Shown: positions 5,822 to 7,163 of the stretch, in pieces
Numbering within the stretch: position 1 is the stretch's first letter
Layout: each line of letters starts with the position of its first letter
NCBI GenBank assembly: GCA_958425285.1
Contig: CATZVV010000091.1
Location: 1 to 7,163, forward strand
DNA length: 7,163 bases
DNA from: an uncultured Lachnoclostridium sp.
GTDB lineage: Bacteria; Bacillota; Clostridia; Lachnospirales; Lachnospiraceae
Direction: 5' to 3'
Notes under the pieces: model-generated
What the model saw: only the letters and a program-made list of their open reading frames with translations
Told to the model about the DNA's origin: nothing
Database searches by the model: none
Translations under genes and position numbers: made by a program

Positions 5822-5846
5822 TAAAAAAGAGGGAAAGGATTTTAAA

Positions 5847-7163
5847 ATGGGAACAGAATATATATTGGAATTAAAGCATATTTCAAAATCGTTTCCTGGT
5901 GTAAAAGCACTTGACGATGTAACGTTATGTGTACGTCCTGGAACAGTGCATTCTCTTATGGGAGAAAATGGTGCAGGTAAATCCACATTAATGAAATGTC
6001 TGTTCGGTATTTATTCATTTGATGAGGGCGAAATCATTCTGGATGGCAAAAACATTAAATTTTCCAGCCCATCAGAAGCATTACAGAATCATGTATCCAT
6101 GGTGCATCAGGAACTGAACCAGGTATTAAATCAGACAGTTATGGAAAATATGTGGCTTGGAAGATTTCCAATGAAGCATGGTCTGGTAGATGACCAGAAA
6201 ATGTATGAAGACACAAAAGCGATTTTCGATGATTTGGATATTCAGGTAAATCCGAAGGTTAAGATAGGAACCCTGAAAGTTTCACAAAAACAGATGATAG
6301 AGATTGCAAAAGCAGTTTCGTATAACTCAAAAGTAATTGTAATGGATGAACCGACTTCATCGCTTACAGAGAAAGAAGTAGAGCATCTTTTTAAGATTAT
6401 AGAAAAGCTTAAGAAAAAGAATACCAGTATTATTTATATATCACATAAAATGGAAGAAATTTTGCGTATTTCTGATGATGTAACAGTCATGAGAGATGGC
6501 AAGTGGATCGATACAAAACCTGCCAGTGAGTTGACCATTGATAAGATCATCAAAATGATGGTTGGACGAGAATTAAAAGACCGCTATCCGGAAAAGAAAG
6601 CCAAGATAGGTGATGTATTAATGGAAGTAAAAGACCTCGGTACATTAAATCCAGGATTTGAGGGCGTTAATTTTCAATTACATAAGGGAGAAATCCTTGG
6701 AATCGCCGGATTAGTAGGATCTAAGAGAACGGAAATCCTTGAAACATTATTTGGCATAAGAATGAAAGGCAAAGGTCAGATACTGGTAAAAGGAAAAGAA
6801 GTTCAGAACAGAAGTCCAAAAGAGGCAATGGCGAATGGATTTGCAATGCTGACAGAGGAACGAAGATCGGATGGTATTTTTGGAGGTTTGAGTGTTGGAT
6901 TTAATATGACAATTTCCAATTTACCGAAATATCAGAAGACGGGACTTTTAAACGGAGAAAAAATGAAAGCAGATATTACCAAAATGATAAATGCCATGAA
7001 AGTAAAAACTCCGTCAATGAAGTCCAAGATCGCAAACCTTTCAGGAGGAAATCAGCAGAAAGTAATTCTGGGCAGATGGCTGCTGACAGATCCTGATATC
7101 CTGCTCTTGGATGAGCCTACCAGGGGTATTGACGTAGGTGCTAAATTTGAAATCTATCAGCTG
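5847..7163 (+). CDS. mglA: Galactose/methyl-galactoside-type tandem ABC importer ATPase, 3' end cut by window
   Basis: This is the peripheral ATPase that should power sugar import with MglB and a permease (MglC) expected downstream. The 439 residues present are about 60 short of the usual 500, and the frame is open at the window edge. The N-cassette has Walker A GENGAGKST (39-47), Q-loop VHQE (Q88), the signature variant LKVSQ (143-147), Walker B VMDEPTS (D167/E168) and switch H200 in YISHKMEE. The C-cassette has the family's atypical Walker A region AGLVGSKRTE (287-296), LTEERRSDGI (335-344), a perfect LSGGNQQK (398-405) and LLDEPTRGIDVGAKFEIYQL (from 420, D422/E423). Similarity to E. coli MglA is high throughout. 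The ATG at 5847 has AAGGA 7 bases upstream. The Lys in LKVSQ, where E. coli has LSVSQ, is unusual. Its intact motifs contrast with the related pseudo-ATPase upstream. Confidence 0.95.
   Translation, partial: MGTEYILELKHISKSFPGVKALDDVTLCVRPGTVHSLMGENGAGKSTLMKCLFGIYSFDEGEIILDGKNIKFSSPSEALQNHVSMVHQELNQVLNQTVMENMWLGRFPMKHGLVDDQKMYEDTKAIFDDLDIQVNPKVKIGTLKVSQKQMIEIAKAVSYNSKVIVMDEPTSSLTEKEVEHLFKIIEKLKKKNTSIIYISHKMEEILRISDDVTVMRDGKWIDTKPASELTIDKIIKMMVGRELKDRYPEKKAKIGDVLMEVKDLGTLNPGFEGVNFQLHKGEILGIAGLVGSKRTEILETLFGIRMKGKGQILVKGKEVQNRSPKEAMANGFAMLTEERRSDGIFGGLSVGFNMTISNLPKYQKTGLLNGEKMKADITKMINAMKVKTPSMKSKIANLSGGNQQKVILGRWLLTDPDILLLDEPTRGIDVGAKFEIYQL

Noticed and set aside
5785..5830. mglB-mglA hairpin as a full intrinsic terminator
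   Set aside because: The hairpin is followed by AATAAAAAAG instead of a T-run, and mglA follows with no promoter of its own that I can see.

Overview
The window is AT-rich and has strong AGGAGG-type ribosome binding sites, alternative TTG and GTG starts, short intergenic gaps and YesM/YesN-type signalling genes. This points to a low-GC Firmicute, most likely a gut-type Clostridia member of the Lachnospiraceae. The genus cannot be fixed from the sequence.

Layout, left to right. (1) Positions 1-84 hold the first 28 codons of a gene on the minus strand, probably a NudC-like NAD(+) diphosphatase. (2) A divergent, AT-rich intergenic region (85-425) carries a good promoter for the rightward operon, two repeats of unknown role, and a possible 13-codon leader ORF whose stop overlaps the TTG start of the next gene. 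(3) A tightly packed three-gene operon follows (426-4525): a YesN-type AraC-family response regulator, a short YesM-type histidine kinase with almost no extracellular part, and an RbsA/MglA-like tandem ABC protein that has lost nearly all ATPase motifs. It ends at an intrinsic terminator. (4) A separate promoter then drives a galactose/glucose-type sugar uptake operon: mglB (binding protein), an intercistronic hairpin, and mglA (a normal tandem ABC ATPase, cut by the window end). The permease mglC is expected just beyond.

Likely working model. MglB captures galactose or a related sugar outside the cell, and MglA powers import through MglC. The upstream kinase and regulator probably control the mgl operon. 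The striking point is that the kinase has no extracytoplasmic sensor, while its translationally coupled third partner is an ABC ATPase-like protein that appears unable to hydrolyse ATP. I infer that this pseudo-ATPase is a signalling subunit. It could bind the kinase, the sugar permease, or both, and report transport state or a cytoplasmic ligand. This is a hypothesis; the sequence shows only the gene coupling and the lost motifs.
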